NCBI RefSeq assembly: GCF_011387195.1
Contig: NZ_CP046919.1
Coordinates: 558,001-622,000 of the forward strand
Reading direction: 5' to 3'
Source of the DNA: Streptococcus ruminicola
GTDB taxonomy: Bacteria; Bacillota; Bacilli; Lactobacillales; Streptococcaceae
DNA: 64,000 bases
A program made the translations under genes and the position numbers. The stretch's first letter is position 1. Every line of letters starts with the position of its first letter. The notes beneath the pieces are model-generated. The model did not search any database. It saw only the letters and a program-made list of their open reading frames with translations, and was not told where the DNA came from. Shown here one piece after another: positions 15,815 to 25,262 of this stretch.

Positions 15815-15905
15815 AACAACCCCTCCTTGATATGAATTGACAATGGACGACCTCGGAAGGGGAAGGTTACTGATACATGTTGTACTCACAGACTACCAAC
15901 TGCGA
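15815..15905 (-). promoter_or_regulatory. Candidate yjdF riboswitch leader
   Basis: About 90 transcribed bases between an extended -10 box (TTGTTATACT, near 15925) and the yjdF start. They include structured GC-rich pieces not seen in other leaders here (AACCTTCCCC, CCGAGG, AAGGAGGGG), and the end could pair CCTTCCCC-type sequence with the AAGGAGGGG ribosome-binding site to block translation. Assignment rests mainly on the gene downstream; a covariance search was not possible. Confidence 0.5.
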
Positions 15906-15962
15906 TGTGTTTTTATGTCAGCTTTAGTATAACAAATTTTAAAGAAGTTAACAGATTTTAAC

Positions 15963-16343
15963 TTAAACCGCGAAAAATCCTGCTAGGTCAGCTGTTAGGA
16001 CATTAGCTACTGCAAACTGATACTTTCCACGAAAATGTGCCAAGTGTGTCATGGTTCTGATATTGTATTTCTTGGCAAATTTTTTGTAAGCAACATAATC
16101 AATATCTTTGGTATCAAGGCAATAAATCACTTGGTCAATTTGACTGAGTCTGCCTAAAGCATTTTGAGTATCAACATTATCAAGTCGACCAATCAACAAA
16201 TAAAAGTCCTCTTTAGCTGCCATTTTACCCTTGACCTCATCAAGACTTATAAATTGAATATTATCAGCTGTTTCAGCTTTGGCATCCCCACAATGAAATA
16301 AAAAGGCTAGCAATAACAAGCCAAAAATCGTTACAAGTCGCAT
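15963..16343 (-). CDS. Secreted thioredoxin-like protein lacking the CxxC pair
   Basis: A 126-residue protein with a clear signal peptide (MRLVTIFGLLLLAFLFHCGD ... KAE). The mature part has DFYLLIGR followed by LDNVDTQN, laid out like the thioredoxin-fold bacteriocin transport accessory proteins but without the Cys-x-x-Cys. GGAGGAAAAG precedes the ATG. A redox role is therefore unlikely; a binding or chaperone role is possible. Monocistronic in appearance. Confidence 0.7.
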   Translation of the reverse strand: MRLVTIFGLLLLAFLFHCGDAKAETADNIQFISLDEVKGKMAAKEDFYLLIGRLDNVDTQNALGRLSQIDQVIYCLDTKDIDYVAYKKFAKKYNIRTMTHLAHFRGKYQFAVANVLTADLAGFFAV

Positions 16344-16379
16344 CTCTTTTCCTCCTACTTATTTATTCGAAAAAGAAAA

Positions 16380-16406
16380 GAAAAACCACCAGAAAATCTG
16401 GTGATT
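16380..16406 (-). terminator. Terminator of the DUF3290-DUF421 pair
   Basis: CACCAG (16387-16392) and CTGGTG (16398-16403) with a T run on the minus strand, directly after the DUF421 stop. Confidence 0.7.
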
Positions 16407-16415
16407 TTATCAATT

Positions 16416-17051
16416 TTATTTTTCTGAATAGGGAACCAGGTACAATTTTCCATTTAAGTATTCAGCTAAAAAGATTTCTCTAGGGTTATCAATATTTTGT
16501 TCCTTAAGTTTTTCTAGCAGCCAATCTTCATCTTGATTGATTAACTCTAAAACATCATAGTTGATATTGCCATTACTGATGAGAGGAAATCTTGGATTTT
16601 CTGAATTCTTGTCCAAGACCGTTAACTTACCATTTGGCTCCATGATGGCACTCTTAACATCTCTGGTTGAGTTTAATCCTTCCATGCGAAGATGGAGCAT
16701 AAGCTGATCTGCCGTGATTCCAAGTTTGGCACAATTTTCCACATTGACCTTACCATTTTTTATCAAAATCATTGGATTTCCAACAACAAGCGATTTAACA
16801 AATTTATTATTAATCAAAAGCTTGACGACGATGACAACCAAAGACCAAATCAGCAAAATAATAATAAACGTCAAAATGGAAATTGAGCTGTTATAAATCA
16901 CACCACCGATGATACCACCAAGAACGAAGTTTTGAATTTGGTTAAGCGGAGTGTTAGCTGAAAATTCATATTTTCCGAGAATATTAATCTGTAAAATCGT
17001 CGCTAAAATTCCTAGAAAAAATTTGATGCTTATCAACACATACATATTCAT
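16416..17051 (-). CDS. DUF421 / YetF-type membrane protein
   Basis: A 211-residue protein with three N-terminal membrane segments (about 1-85) and a cytoplasmic YetF-type C-terminal domain (MILIKNGKVNVENCAKLGI ... PNGKLTVL). It follows the DUF3290 gene by three bases and its ribosome-binding site lies inside that gene, so the two are coupled. The pair is common in lactic acid bacteria; the function is not known. Confidence 0.88.
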   Translation of the reverse strand: MNMYVLISIKFFLGILATILQINILGKYEFSANTPLNQIQNFVLGGIIGGVIYNSSISILTFIIILLIWSLVVIVVKLLINNKFVKSLVVGNPMILIKNGKVNVENCAKLGITADQLMLHLRMEGLNSTRDVKSAIMEPNGKLTVLDKNSENPRFPLISNGNINYDVLELINQDEDWLLEKLKEQNIDNPREIFLAEYLNGKLYLVPYSEK

Positions 17052-17054
17052 CGG

Positions 17055-17504
17055 CTATTTTCCTCCATTAACGTAGACATTGTGATCAATCACGTGCGTA
17101 CGCTCAAGTGTGTAAGAATTATTATCATCATTCAGATGAACAGTGTAGTCTTCCTTATTATAACGAACGATGATACCATCTTTTAAGGTTGTTGAATTAA
17201 CTAAGACATCCTCAGGTTTTAAATCGTTATCCGTAGCCACACTTTTGATGAATTTGACAAGAACTTGTGACTGCGAAAAATCATGGTTATTTTGCATGTA
17301 ATCTTCAACTTGAATCCCCAGAAGAATGAACATCAACACCACGATACCAATACTAATATCGCGAAGACGCGTCTTCAGCCTATTTCGCATGTAGTGTAGA
17401 CTTGTCAGCATCACAATAGCAAGCAAGACAATCAAAATCACAGACCTCAAAACCAGATTAAAAGACTGATGCTGTGTAATGTAATCTAAATTATAGAAAT
17501 TCAT
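17055..17504 (-). CDS. DUF3290 family membrane protein
   Basis: About 149 residues from ATG 17504 (MNFYNLDYITQHQSF), chosen because AGGAGG is seven bases upstream; a longer in-frame start at 17546 has no such site. Two membrane segments (about 17-40 and 50-72) are followed by a soluble domain with repeated short strands. Partner of the DUF421 protein downstream. Confidence 0.87.
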   Translation of the reverse strand: MNFYNLDYITQHQSFNLVLRSVILIVLLAIVMLTSLHYMRNRLKTRLRDISIGIVVLMFILLGIQVEDYMQNNHDFSQSQVLVKFIKSVATDNDLKPEDVLVNSTTLKDGIIVRYNKEDYTVHLNDDNNSYTLERTHVIDHNVYVNGGK

Positions 17505-17564
17505 CTCACGTCCTCCTAAAATCCTTTTCTTTAGCTTTTTTACCATTATACTATTTCTAACACC

Positions 17565-17592
17565 AAAAAACTCCCGAAAAATTTCGGGAGTT
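17565..17592 (-). terminator. trxA terminator
   Basis: AACTCCCGAAA (17569-17579) pairs with TTTCGGGAGTT (17582-17592), T run on the minus strand. Strong hairpin. Confidence 0.88.
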
Positions 17593-17612
17593 TGTCATCT
17601 ATAAATACTTAA

Positions 17613-17927
17613 TTAGCTCAATTCAGCAACAATTGCTTTGATTTGGTCTTTAGTGTGAACACCAGCAACTTGTTTCACAACTTCGCCATCTTTTTTGAAA
17701 AGCAATGTTGGGATTGACATGATACCAAATTTTTGAGCTGTTTCTGGGTTTTCATCAACATCGATTTTAACGATTTTAAGTTCGTCTTCATCCATTTCTT
17801 CTGACAATTGTTCCAAGATTGGAGCTTGCATCAAACATGGACCACACCAAGTTGCCCAAAAGTCAACAAGGACAAGACCTTCATTTGTTTCTGCTTCAAA
17901 TGTAGCATCAGTAATATTGTGTGCCAT
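17613..17927 (-). CDS. trxA: Thioredoxin
   Basis: General protein disulphide reductase, 104 residues, with the WCGPC active site (Cys28, Cys31) and the cis-Pro in MSIPTLLF. AAGGT stands nine bases before the ATG. It has its own promoter (TTGTCA 18070-18065, 17 bases, TAAAAT 18047-18042, minus strand), giving a leader of about 110 bases. The -35 box is part of a TTGTC-AAAAA-GACAA inverted repeat. Confidence 0.97.
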   Translation of the reverse strand: MAHNITDATFEAETNEGLVLVDFWATWCGPCLMQAPILEQLSEEMDEDELKIVKIDVDENPETAQKFGIMSIPTLLFKKDGEVVKQVAGVHTKDQIKAIVAELS

Positions 17928-18041
17928 AATGTAATTACCTTGAACTCCCAGATGGACTGACTTGTTTTTTCATTAAAAAACGGATACGAATCAGCCTAGC
18001 ATCCCAAAGTTCTTTTTCCTTTTCTATTAGTTTATGAGCCT

Positions 18042-18070
18042 ATTTTACGGGAAAATTGTCTTTTTGACAA
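18042..18070 (-). promoter_or_regulatory. trxA promoter
   Basis: Minus strand TTGTCA, 17-base spacer, TAAAAT. The inverted repeat TTGTC/GACAA covering the -35 box is a possible operator. Confidence 0.6.
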
Positions 18071-18170
18071 CTAATTGCTACGCAAAAATGATTTTTTGAA
18101 AGTCTTCTCATTTTCCTTATCTGGCATGCTCGTATGCTATAATAAAACTATTATTAGATAGAGGATTCTT

Positions 18171-18668
18171 ATGAAAAATTACGCTGAATTTTATAACAAG
18201 CTAACAAAAACTTTTCAAGATAAACCAGCAGCTATTCGCAGCTTACAAGTTATCAACAGTTTATTAACCAAAGTCATGTATCTGGTTTACCCACTTCTTC
18301 TTATCCACCTTTTTATCAACACTCCTGACAAACTTCCTATTTTCATTCTTATCCCAGGGCTATCATTTATCTTGGTGTCACTTGGTCGCCACCTGCTTAA
18401 CACCCCACGACCTTATGAGACTTGGAACATCACACCACTAATTTCTAAAGATACTAAGGGGCACTCTTTTCCAAGTCGTCATGTCTTTTCTGCTAGCATC
18501 ATTAGCATGGCTGTTTTGCGACTAAATCCGATTTTAGGAATTCTTTTCCTTGTTTTATCGCTAGTCATCGCTATTTGCCGTGTCATTGGTGGAGTTCATT
18601 ACCCGCATGATGTTGCGGCTGGTTATCTTATTGGCATCATCTGTGGATTATTACTTTTTCTTTTTTAG
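18171..18668 (+). CDS. PAP2-family membrane phosphatase
   Basis: A 165-residue integral membrane protein with the PAP2 signature: KDTKGHSFPSRH (second motif) and GVHYPHDVAAGY (third motif with catalytic His), and at least four membrane segments. Members dephosphorylate undecaprenyl pyrophosphate or phosphatidic and phosphatidylglycerol phosphates; which one is not readable here. GAGG precedes the ATG and an extended -10 (TGC TATAAT, 18137-18142) lies upstream. Confidence 0.88.
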   Translation: MKNYAEFYNKLTKTFQDKPAAIRSLQVINSLLTKVMYLVYPLLLIHLFINTPDKLPIFILIPGLSFILVSLGRHLLNTPRPYETWNITPLISKDTKGHSFPSRHVFSASIISMAVLRLNPILGILFLVLSLVIAICRVIGGVHYPHDVAAGYLIGIICGLLLFLF

Positions 18669-18680
18669 TTATCAACATCA

Positions 18681-18712
18681 AATCCCCAACTCAATCGAGC
18701 TGGGGATTTTTC
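18681..18712. terminator. Shared bidirectional terminator (PAP2 gene and nadC)
   Basis: AATCCCCAACTC pairs with GAGCTGGGGATT (one mismatch) with T's on both sides. Confidence 0.82.
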
Positions 18713-18746
18713 GAACAATAATTTTACCTTAAAAAGAGTTATCCAC

Positions 18747-19610
18747 TTATTTATTAACAGGATGCAGATTTTTAAGAGATAAATCCAAGATTTTAGCGGA
18801 GTGAGTAAGGGCACCACTTGAGACGTACTGAACGTCCAAGTCCAAGTAAGAAGCGACATTAGCCTTAGTCACATTACCAGAAATTTCAATTTCTGCTCTG
18901 CCTGCAATCAAAGCAACAGCTTCTTGCATTTGGTCATGGTCCATGTTATCAAGCATGATAATATCAGCACCCGCTTCAACTGCTTCTTTAACCATCTCAA
19001 GTGTTTCCACTTCAATTTCAATTTTGCGGACAGATGGTGCATAAGCTTTGGCAGCAAGAACAGCTTCTTTAACACCACCAGCAGCACCGATGTGATTATC
19101 TTTCAAAAGGACACCGTCAGACAAGTTGTAACGATGGTTTTTACCGCCACCGATTTTAACAGCGTATTTTTCAAAAATACGGTTATTAGGTGTGGTCTTA
19201 CGTGAATCAAGCAACGTAATCGGGCTATCTTTTAAAAGCTCTGCCATTTCATGCGTGTAAGTCGCAATCCCACTCATGCGTTGAAGATAGTTGAGTGCAG
19301 TGCGTTCTCCTGAAAGAAGGACACGAATATCACCACAAACAGTTCCCAATTTTTGACCTGCTTTTACAGTTTCACCGTCTTTGACCAAAACATCGAACTT
19401 CGTTTGTGGGTCAAGCAAATAAAACACGCGCTCAAAAACTGGTAAACCACAGATAATCCCATCTTCTTTACAAATCAAGTCAACTTGACCAGCTACATTT
19501 TCAGGCATCACACTGTTTGTTGATACATCTTCATTATTAATATCTTCTGAGAGAGCACTTAAAATAAGTGGATCAACATTTAATTTTAGGGTAATTGGAT
19601 CTAACATCAT
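18747..19610 (-). CDS. nadC: Nicotinate-nucleotide (quinolinate) phosphoribosyltransferase
   Basis: Converts quinolinate and PRPP to nicotinate mononucleotide, CO2 and pyrophosphate, the last step of the NAD branch encoded here. 287 residues with LSGERTALNYLQRMSGIATYT, DSRKTTPNNR, GGGKNHRYNLSDGVLLKDNH and the C-terminal ISGNVTKANVASY strand pattern, all typical. It follows nadB by 25 bases with AAAGGA upstream. Confidence 0.96.
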   Translation of the reverse strand: MMLDPITLKLNVDPLILSALSEDINNEDVSTNSVMPENVAGQVDLICKEDGIICGLPVFERVFYLLDPQTKFDVLVKDGETVKAGQKLGTVCGDIRVLLSGERTALNYLQRMSGIATYTHEMAELLKDSPITLLDSRKTTPNNRIFEKYAVKIGGGKNHRYNLSDGVLLKDNHIGAAGGVKEAVLAAKAYAPSVRKIEIEVETLEMVKEAVEAGADIIMLDNMDHDQMQEAVALIAGRAEIEISGNVTKANVASYLDLDVQYVSSGALTHSAKILDLSLKNLHPVNK

Positions 19611-19635
19611 TATCCTTTCTCATCTCACAAAACTG

Positions 19636-20940
19636 CTAACCAATGACAGTTTCTAATTGATTTTGTTCTGTTAATTTTTCAACAACTATTTTTTTATAGT
19701 CGTCTGCCAAGATATCGTCATCTTGATAATCTAGCAAATCAATCTCAGCCAAACTATCTGGAAGTGTTGAAACACTATCATAATTTGCTACCAAATCTTT
19801 GGCTGCACGTTTAGCAAAAACAAGACTTTCAAGAAGAGAATTACTTGCTAAACGGTTTTGACCGTGAACCCCATTACAAGCTGTTTCACCAACGGCATAA
19901 AGGAAGTCCATACTTGTCTTACTATGGTGATTAACCTTGATACCACCCATGAAATAATGCTGCGCTGGCACAACTGGAATACATTCTGTGAATGGGTCGT
20001 AACCAGCCTCACGACAATGTGCCAAGATATTTGGAAAATGTTCTTCCAATTCTTTTTTCGGAATGGTACGCAAATCTTCCCAGACGTGGTCTGTCCCGTC
20101 TTTTTCCATTTGTTTTAAAATGGCTTGTGCTACCACATCACGCGGTTGCAATTCATCCACAAAACGATTCATATTTTTATCGTAAAGAAGAGCTCCTTCA
20201 CCACGAACGGACTCAGAAATCAAGAATGAACGTTCTTTTGGATTTTCTTGGTAAAGGGTTGTTGGGTGAATTTGTACATAAGACATGTCCTTAAGCTCAA
20301 TATCATGTTTTAGGGAAATAGCTAGCGCATCACCAGTCAAATGCTTAAAGTTAGTACTATTTTTGTACAAACCACCAACACCACCACTAGCAAGAACAGT
20401 CACATCAGCTGTGATTTTTTGCAAATCACCATTTCCAAGACGGACCACACCACCATAACAACGGTTATCTTCTTCCAAGATATCAAGAAGACAAGTGTGT
20501 TCCATCAAGGTAATATTTGGACGTTTTTTGACCGCAGCTAACAGTCTGCTTGTGATTTCTTTACCTGTAGTATCTTGGTAAAAAAGAATACGTTTATCAG
20601 AGTGAGCACCTTCACGAGTGAAAGCAAGGTTACCATTTTCATCACGTTGAAAATCAACACCGTAACCAATCAAATCTTTGATAACATCAGGTGATGACTT
20701 AATCATCAAATCAACAGAAACCTTGTCATTTTTGTAGTGACCAGCACGCAAAGTATCTTCAAAGAATGAGTCGTAGTCAGACTCGTCTTTCAACATGCAA
20801 ATACCACCTTGTGCCAAGAAAGAATCACTGTGTTCTAATGTATCTTTAGAGATAATAGTAATTTGAAGTTCTTGTGGCAAATTAAGGGCCGTATAAAGTC
20901 CTGAACAACCACTACCGACAATAAGTACATTTGTTTTCAT
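19636..20940 (-). CDS. nadB: L-aspartate oxidase
   Basis: Oxidises L-aspartate to iminoaspartate for quinolinate synthesis. About 434 residues from ATG 20940 (MKTNVLIVGSGCSGLYTALN), with the FAD-binding GxGxxG at the N-terminus, the HSDKRILFYQDTTGKEI and FMGGIKVNHHSKTSM substrate-loop motifs, and a flavoprotein C-terminus shorter than in E. coli. An upstream ATG at 21039 lacks a ribosome-binding site and would add 33 unlikely residues; GAAGG precedes 20940. Transcribed divergently from nadA. Confidence 0.95.
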   Translation of the reverse strand: MKTNVLIVGSGCSGLYTALNLPQELQITIISKDTLEHSDSFLAQGGICMLKDESDYDSFFEDTLRAGHYKNDKVSVDLMIKSSPDVIKDLIGYGVDFQRDENGNLAFTREGAHSDKRILFYQDTTGKEITSRLLAAVKKRPNITLMEHTCLLDILEEDNRCYGGVVRLGNGDLQKITADVTVLASGGVGGLYKNSTNFKHLTGDALAISLKHDIELKDMSYVQIHPTTLYQENPKERSFLISESVRGEGALLYDKNMNRFVDELQPRDVVAQAILKQMEKDGTDHVWEDLRTIPKKELEEHFPNILAHCREAGYDPFTECIPVVPAQHYFMGGIKVNHHSKTSMDFLYAVGETACNGVHGQNRLASNSLLESLVFAKRAAKDLVANYDSVSTLPDSLAEIDLLDYQDDDILADDYKKIVVEKLTEQNQLETVIG

Positions 20941-21145
20941 ACAAACCTTCTTTTTTAACGATTGTTGAATAAACAATCCATTTGGCGAGTCAGATAAAAA
21001 AAGAATTCCTAGAATACCATCATCAACTGACCTAAGCATAAACTTCTCATTTTCTGTATGATATCAATGCGAGGCTTACTTAAATCAGTCTTTAGGAACT
21101 TTTTAAATCAACTCTTATCAATTAAAATCATACGACTTAGAACAT

Positions 21146-21234
21146 ATTTTACCACCAATCAAGACACCTGACAAGACACCTAACTAAAATTTATTTACAG
21201 GTGTCTTGACACCTTCTTGACTCGGTACTATAAT
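21146..21234. promoter_or_regulatory. Divergent nadBC / nadA promoters with shared repeat operators
   Basis: nadA: TTGACA (21206-21211), 17 bases, TATAAT (21229-21234). nadB, minus strand: TTGTCA (21174-21169), 17 bases, TAAAAT (21151-21146). AAGACACCT occurs twice in direct orientation (21161, 21173) and once inverted (AGGTGTCTT, 21199-21207), covering both -35 boxes. This is the layout expected for the nicotinate-responsive repressor NiaR (YrxA) known for Firmicute nad operons; the regulator itself is not in the window. Confidence 0.75.
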
Positions 21235-21275
21235 ATATAACTAAGACAATCCTAGGAGGATCCCATAAACATATA

Positions 21276-22196
21276 ATGAATACAAGAGAGATGCAAGACG
21301 AAATTTTACGTCTCAAAAAAGAAAAAGGGGTTTGTATTTTAGCACACGCCTACCAAAGTCACGACATTTGGGAAGTTGCCGATTTTGTAGGCGATTCTTT
21401 TGCTTTAAGTAAATATGCTGCCAAAGCACCACAAGATACCATCATGATGTGTGGGGTGCGCTTTATGGCAGAAACCGTTAAAGTTTTATCACCTGAAAAA
21501 ACAGCTCTTCTAGCCAACCCAATGGCTGGTTGCCCAATGGCCGCTCAAATTGATAAAAAAATCGTTACTTGGCTAAAAGATGCTCACCCAGACTACACTA
21601 CCGTTGCTTATATCAACACCACTTCAGAAGTGAAAACAATGGTCGATGTCTGCGTCACATCTTCTTCAGCTGTTAAAATTATCAACAACATTGACAACGA
21701 TAAGATTCTTTTTGTTCCAGACCGCAACCTTGGTCAATGGGTCGCTGAACAATGTCCTGATAAGCAATTTGAATTTTTCAAAGGTGGTTGTCCGACTCAC
21801 ATGCGTATGCGTAAACGCGATGTGCTAAAAGCACGTGAAGCGCATCCAAATGCTAAAGTACTAGTTCACCCAGAATGTCTAGCTGAAGTTACTGAGTTAG
21901 CTGATTTTGCTGGAAGTACTACAGAAATCATGGCTTATGCTAAAAATAGCAGTGATAAAGAATTTATCATTGGTACTGAAAGCAGCATTGTTGAGCATTT
22001 ACAATTTGAATGCCCTGATAAACGCTTCTACCTTCTATCAACTGAATGTGTTTGTCACAACATGAAAATGACAACTCTAGCTGATATTTACAACTGTTTA
22101 CTTGGACGATCAGGTGAAGAGATTGAGCTTGACGAAGACACTATCAAAGGTGCCCGTCATGCCATCGACCAAATGATCCTGCTTGGACAAAAATAA
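21276..22196 (+). CDS. nadA: Quinolinate synthase
   Basis: Condenses iminoaspartate with dihydroxyacetone phosphate using a [4Fe-4S] cluster. 306 residues; candidate cluster cysteines are in MMCGVRFMAETVK, VHPECLAEV and STECVCHNMK. LAHAYQSHDIWEVADFVGDS is the usual N-terminal substrate motif. The ATG at 21276 is 16 bases after the GGAGG, an unusually wide gap, but no better start is in frame. Confidence 0.95.
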   Translation: MNTREMQDEILRLKKEKGVCILAHAYQSHDIWEVADFVGDSFALSKYAAKAPQDTIMMCGVRFMAETVKVLSPEKTALLANPMAGCPMAAQIDKKIVTWLKDAHPDYTTVAYINTTSEVKTMVDVCVTSSSAVKIINNIDNDKILFVPDRNLGQWVAEQCPDKQFEFFKGGCPTHMRMRKRDVLKAREAHPNAKVLVHPECLAEVTELADFAGSTTEIMAYAKNSSDKEFIIGTESSIVEHLQFECPDKRFYLLSTECVCHNMKMTTLADIYNCLLGRSGEEIELDEDTIKGARHAIDQMILLGQK

Positions 22197-22220
22197 ATTG
22201 ATTTGCATTTTCTACATTTA

Positions 22221-22246
22221 AAAAGCCTGCAAAATTGCAGGTTTTT
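22221..22246 (+). terminator. nadA terminator
   Basis: CCTGCAA and TTGCAGG arms flanked by A's and T's, 25 bases after the nadA stop. Confidence 0.8.
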
Positions 22247-22258
22247 GTCTATTCACAG

Positions 22259-22287
22259 AAAAAAACTGTCCACTGGACAGTTTTTTT
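22259..22287 (-). terminator. mutS2 terminator
   Basis: AAAAACTGTCC and GGACAGTTTTT arms with a 3-base loop; it overlaps the mutS2 stop region and continues in T's on the minus strand. Confidence 0.82.
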
Positions 22288-24622
22288 ACCCTAGATTTGC
22301 GATGGTACAGCCACTGCCACCTGCGTTTTGTGGGGCGTAGCCGAATGATTTGACATGTTTGTTGCGGCGAAGGTATTTTGTCACCCCTTCACGGATAACA
22401 CCTGTTCCGATACCGTGAATGATATCAACTTGAGCCATGTTGTTAAGCAAGGCTTGGTCGATAAATTCGTCCAATTCTTGCATGGCTTCTTCGTAGCGTT
22501 TGCCACGCAAATCAAGTCGGGCACGTGGTCCAGCAGATTTCTTGCTTTTCTTAACCACATGAACTTGTTTTTTCTTAGGTTTTTGCGCTTCTTCTTGAAC
22601 TTTGACAAGGCTAAATTCGTCTTCTTTAAGCGTCATCTTAATGAGACCAACTTGCGCTTCCCATTTACCATTTTTGGTTTGGTTAATCAAGGTTCCGCGT
22701 TGACCGTAAGCTGTGACGATAATGTCATCACCCACGCGCGGTGCACGCAATTTCTTGGCTTTCTTAAGAACTTTATTTTTCGATAAATCAACTTCAGGTG
22801 CCAATTTTTTCAACTGACTTTTAGCTTCAATGACTTCGTGTGGTTTAAGGCTTGCTTTGTGGTGAAGATTTTTGAGGATTTCTTCACTTTCAGCCATAGC
22901 TTTATCCACAATTTCTTGTGCCTTAGCAGAAGCTTTTTCAAGTTCTTTATCTTTGGCGTGTGAGAATTCGTTATAAAGTTTCTTAACCGCACGGTTGAAT
23001 TTGAGGTTATCTTGCTCCACTTCTTTGATGTGATCAAGACGTTTACGACTTTCATGCGTTTGCTCTTCCAAACGCTCGATGATGCGGTTAACATCCGTAT
23101 CAGAATCCGTCAAACGCTCTGCTTCGTTGACAATCACTTCAGCAAGACCTAATCGACGGGCAATTTCAAAGGCATTTGAACGCCCTGGCACACCTTGCAT
23201 GAAATGATAAGTTGGGCTCAGAGTCTCTGTGTCAAATTCCATGCTGGCATTTTCAACAAATTCTGTCTCGATACCGTAAGCTTTTAGCTCAGGATAGTGA
23301 GTTGTTGCCATGGTTTTCACTTGTGTCAAACGCAAATGCTCCAAGATTGAAATGGCAAGGCTAGCTCCTTCTTGCGGGTCAGTACCTGCCCCCAATTCAT
23401 CCACAAGTACCAAACTATCTTTGTCAGCTGCTGCCAAGATATCCACAATATTTGTCATATGGCTTGAGAATGTTGACAAGCTTTGCTCGATAGATTGTTC
23501 ATCACCTATATCAGCAAAAATCTCATTAAAGACAGCCACTTTACTACCTTTGTCAGCTAGGATTGGAAGTCCTGATTGTGCCATAAGCTGCGCTAATCCC
23601 AAAGTTTTCAACATAACCGTCTTACCACCAGTATTTGGACCAGTGATGACGATAACTGTCAATTCATCTAAGAAATGCAAGTCATTTGCGACTGGATTTG
23701 TCAACAACGGGTGACGAGCTTGTAAGAGCTGAACGGTCTTATCTGTGGATAATTGTGGAACAACTGCTTTGTTTTCCTGCATGAAAAGAAATTTTGCACG
23801 TACAAAATCCAAGTGTCCTAGAACCCAAGCATTGTTGCGAATAATATTAGTATGTGGACGAAGCATATTTGACAATTCGCGTAAAATACGAGCCATTTCA
23901 TGGCGTTCATCTGCGCGTAATTGTGTGATTTCTTCATTTAGTTGCACCACTGCACGCGGCTCAATATAAACCGTGCTTCCTGATGCTGAAATATCATGCA
24001 CAACCCCTGAGATGCGATTGCGGTAGCTATTTTTCACCGGCAAAACCGCACGGCCATTACGACTAGCAATCAAAGTCTCTGTCAAATGGTCAGCTTGTTT
24101 TTTCAAAATGTCCTGCAAGACTTGACGAACTCTGCTTTCATCATGATTGATTTGACGACGAATACGGTCTAATTCATGACTTGCAAAATTCTCAATAAAT
24201 CCACCATCGTTAATGGCTTGTAAACTTCCTTGCAGACTTGGTAAAAGCTCAATTTTCTCAAAAAGAGTGTTTAAAGCCGTCAAGTTAACATTTTCCAAAT
24301 CGTTATAGAAATGTTTAACTTCTGCTGATACTTGCAAGATTTTTTTAATATCAATAATCTCTGAAACATTGACATCCGCATCTAATTCCAAGCGACGCAT
24401 GCTTTCAGAAATATCACGTAAACTGCCTAAACCAAAGCCATGTTGCTCAACAAAAATCTGTTCCATATCTGACATTTCAGCAAAAGAACGTGAGATACGG
24501 TCAGAATCTGTCATCGGAGCAAGCTTACGCAATTCATCTTGCCCTTGTTCAGTTTGTAAATAGCCAGCAAAAAGTTGCTTGACTTTATCAAATTCTAACT
24601 GTTCTAAAATTCTGTTATTCAT
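22286..24622 (-). CDS. mutS2: MutS2 (endonuclease / ribosome-rescue ATPase)
   Basis: MutS-family ATPase without mismatch-recognition domain, reported to suppress recombination and, in Bacillus, to split collided ribosomes. 778 residues: clamp and lever helices (about 1-300), ATPase with Walker [16 protein letters not shown] (about 325-340) and Walker [14 protein letters not shown], a coiled coil (about 515-620), a KOW-like segment, and a C-terminal Smr domain ([18 protein letters not shown]). Length is normal. Confidence 0.96.
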   Translation of the reverse strand: MNNRILEQLEFDKVKQLFAGYLQTEQGQDELRKLAPMTDSDRISRSFAEMSDMEQIFVEQHGFGLGSLRDISESMRRLELDADVNVSEIIDIKKILQVSAEVKHFYNDLENVNLTALNTLFEKIELLPSLQGSLQAINDGGFIENFASHELDRIRRQINHDESRVRQVLQDILKKQADHLTETLIASRNGRAVLPVKNSYRNRISGVVHDISASGSTVYIEPRAVVQLNEEITQLRADERHEMARILRELSNMLRPHTNIIRNNAWVLGHLDFVRAKFLFMQENKAVVPQLSTDKTVQLLQARHPLLTNPVANDLHFLDELTVIVITGPNTGGKTVMLKTLGLAQLMAQSGLPILADKGSKVAVFNEIFADIGDEQSIEQSLSTFSSHMTNIVDILAAADKDSLVLVDELGAGTDPQEGASLAISILEHLRLTQVKTMATTHYPELKAYGIETEFVENASMEFDTETLSPTYHFMQGVPGRSNAFEIARRLGLAEVIVNEAERLTDSDTDVNRIIERLEEQTHESRKRLDHIKEVEQDNLKFNRAVKKLYNEFSHAKDKELEKASAKAQEIVDKAMAESEEILKNLHHKASLKPHEVIEAKSQLKKLAPEVDLSKNKVLKKAKKLRAPRVGDDIIVTAYGQRGTLINQTKNGKWEAQVGLIKMTLKEDEFSLVKVQEEAQKPKKKQVHVVKKSKKSAGPRARLDLRGKRYEEAMQELDEFIDQALLNNMAQVDIIHGIGTGVIREGVTKYLRRNKHVKSFGYAPQNAGGSGCTIANLG

Positions 24623-24688
24623 ATCACTATTATACCAAAACTTACCTTATTCTAGTGCTCTTTTAGCACACTCATGTTCATACAAAAA

Positions 24689-24708
24689 TAAGGGCTAAAC
24701 GCCCTTCT
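24689..24708 (-). terminator. Terminator after the CvpA-family gene
   Basis: AAGGGC and GCCCTT arms, TAAAC loop, directly between the CvpA-family stop and the mutS2 start, with T's on the minus strand. Confidence 0.65.
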
Positions 24709-24710
24709 TC

Positions 24711-25259
24711 TTATCCTAAAATGGCTGTTACCCAAAGTGCCTTAATAACACCTGTCAATGGTTGGAAATAATTAATAATCAAACGTGCAATCCAGCTGCT
24801 TGAGAGAAGATTTTGAACCATTGACATCGGGACAGTTGCAAGTAATGTCAAGACTAAGCCAAAGAAGACTAAAGCTACCAAAACAGCCATGATGCCACTA
24901 AAACAATTAAGCTTGACACTATCAAAATGGTGAACTGGTGCCAGATGCACCAAAATCCCTATAAAACGAAAGATGGCATAAACCAACATGTAAATAGCTG
25001 TGAAAGCCACCCCAGCATAATAAACTCTATCTAAATCAAAAATATTAACGTCCGTGAAGAAATTCATGCTGGCACCTTGCCCTGCATTTGAGTAAGGAAT
25101 CCATAAAGTAATCTCTTCAGACAATGCTTGATAAAAGCGACTAGCCACGACTAATGACACAATACTTGCTACAAAATAGTAAGCTTGTAAGATAATACCT
25201 CGTGAATAGCCAATGTAAAAATGCCAAGCTAAAATCAGCAAAATAAAAACTGATAACAT
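24711..25259 (-). CDS. CvpA family membrane protein
   Basis: A 182-residue protein with four to five membrane segments and the CvpA layout (MLSVFILLILAWHFYIGYSR at the N-terminus). CvpA proteins are linked to colicin V export and envelope stress in Gram-negatives; the role in streptococci is unclear. It starts three bases after the ZapA-like gene, upstream of mutS2, a conserved Firmicute cluster. Confidence 0.88.
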   Translation of the reverse strand: MLSVFILLILAWHFYIGYSRGIILQAYYFVASIVSLVVASRFYQALSEEITLWIPYSNAGQGASMNFFTDVNIFDLDRVYYAGVAFTAIYMLVYAIFRFIGILVHLAPVHHFDSVKLNCFSGIMAVLVALVFFGLVLTLLATVPMSMVQNLLSSSWIARLIINYFQPLTGVIKALWVTAILG

Positions 25260-25262
25260 ATA

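Noticed and set aside
17945-17985. 12-codon ORF in the trxA leader (minus strand, MKKQVSPSGSSR)
   Set aside because: No ribosome-binding site precedes it, and nothing else supports translation.
22355-22786. 143-codon plus-strand ORF inside mutS2
   Set aside because: Antisense to conserved Smr and KOW-like regions of mutS2; no start signal, no domain.
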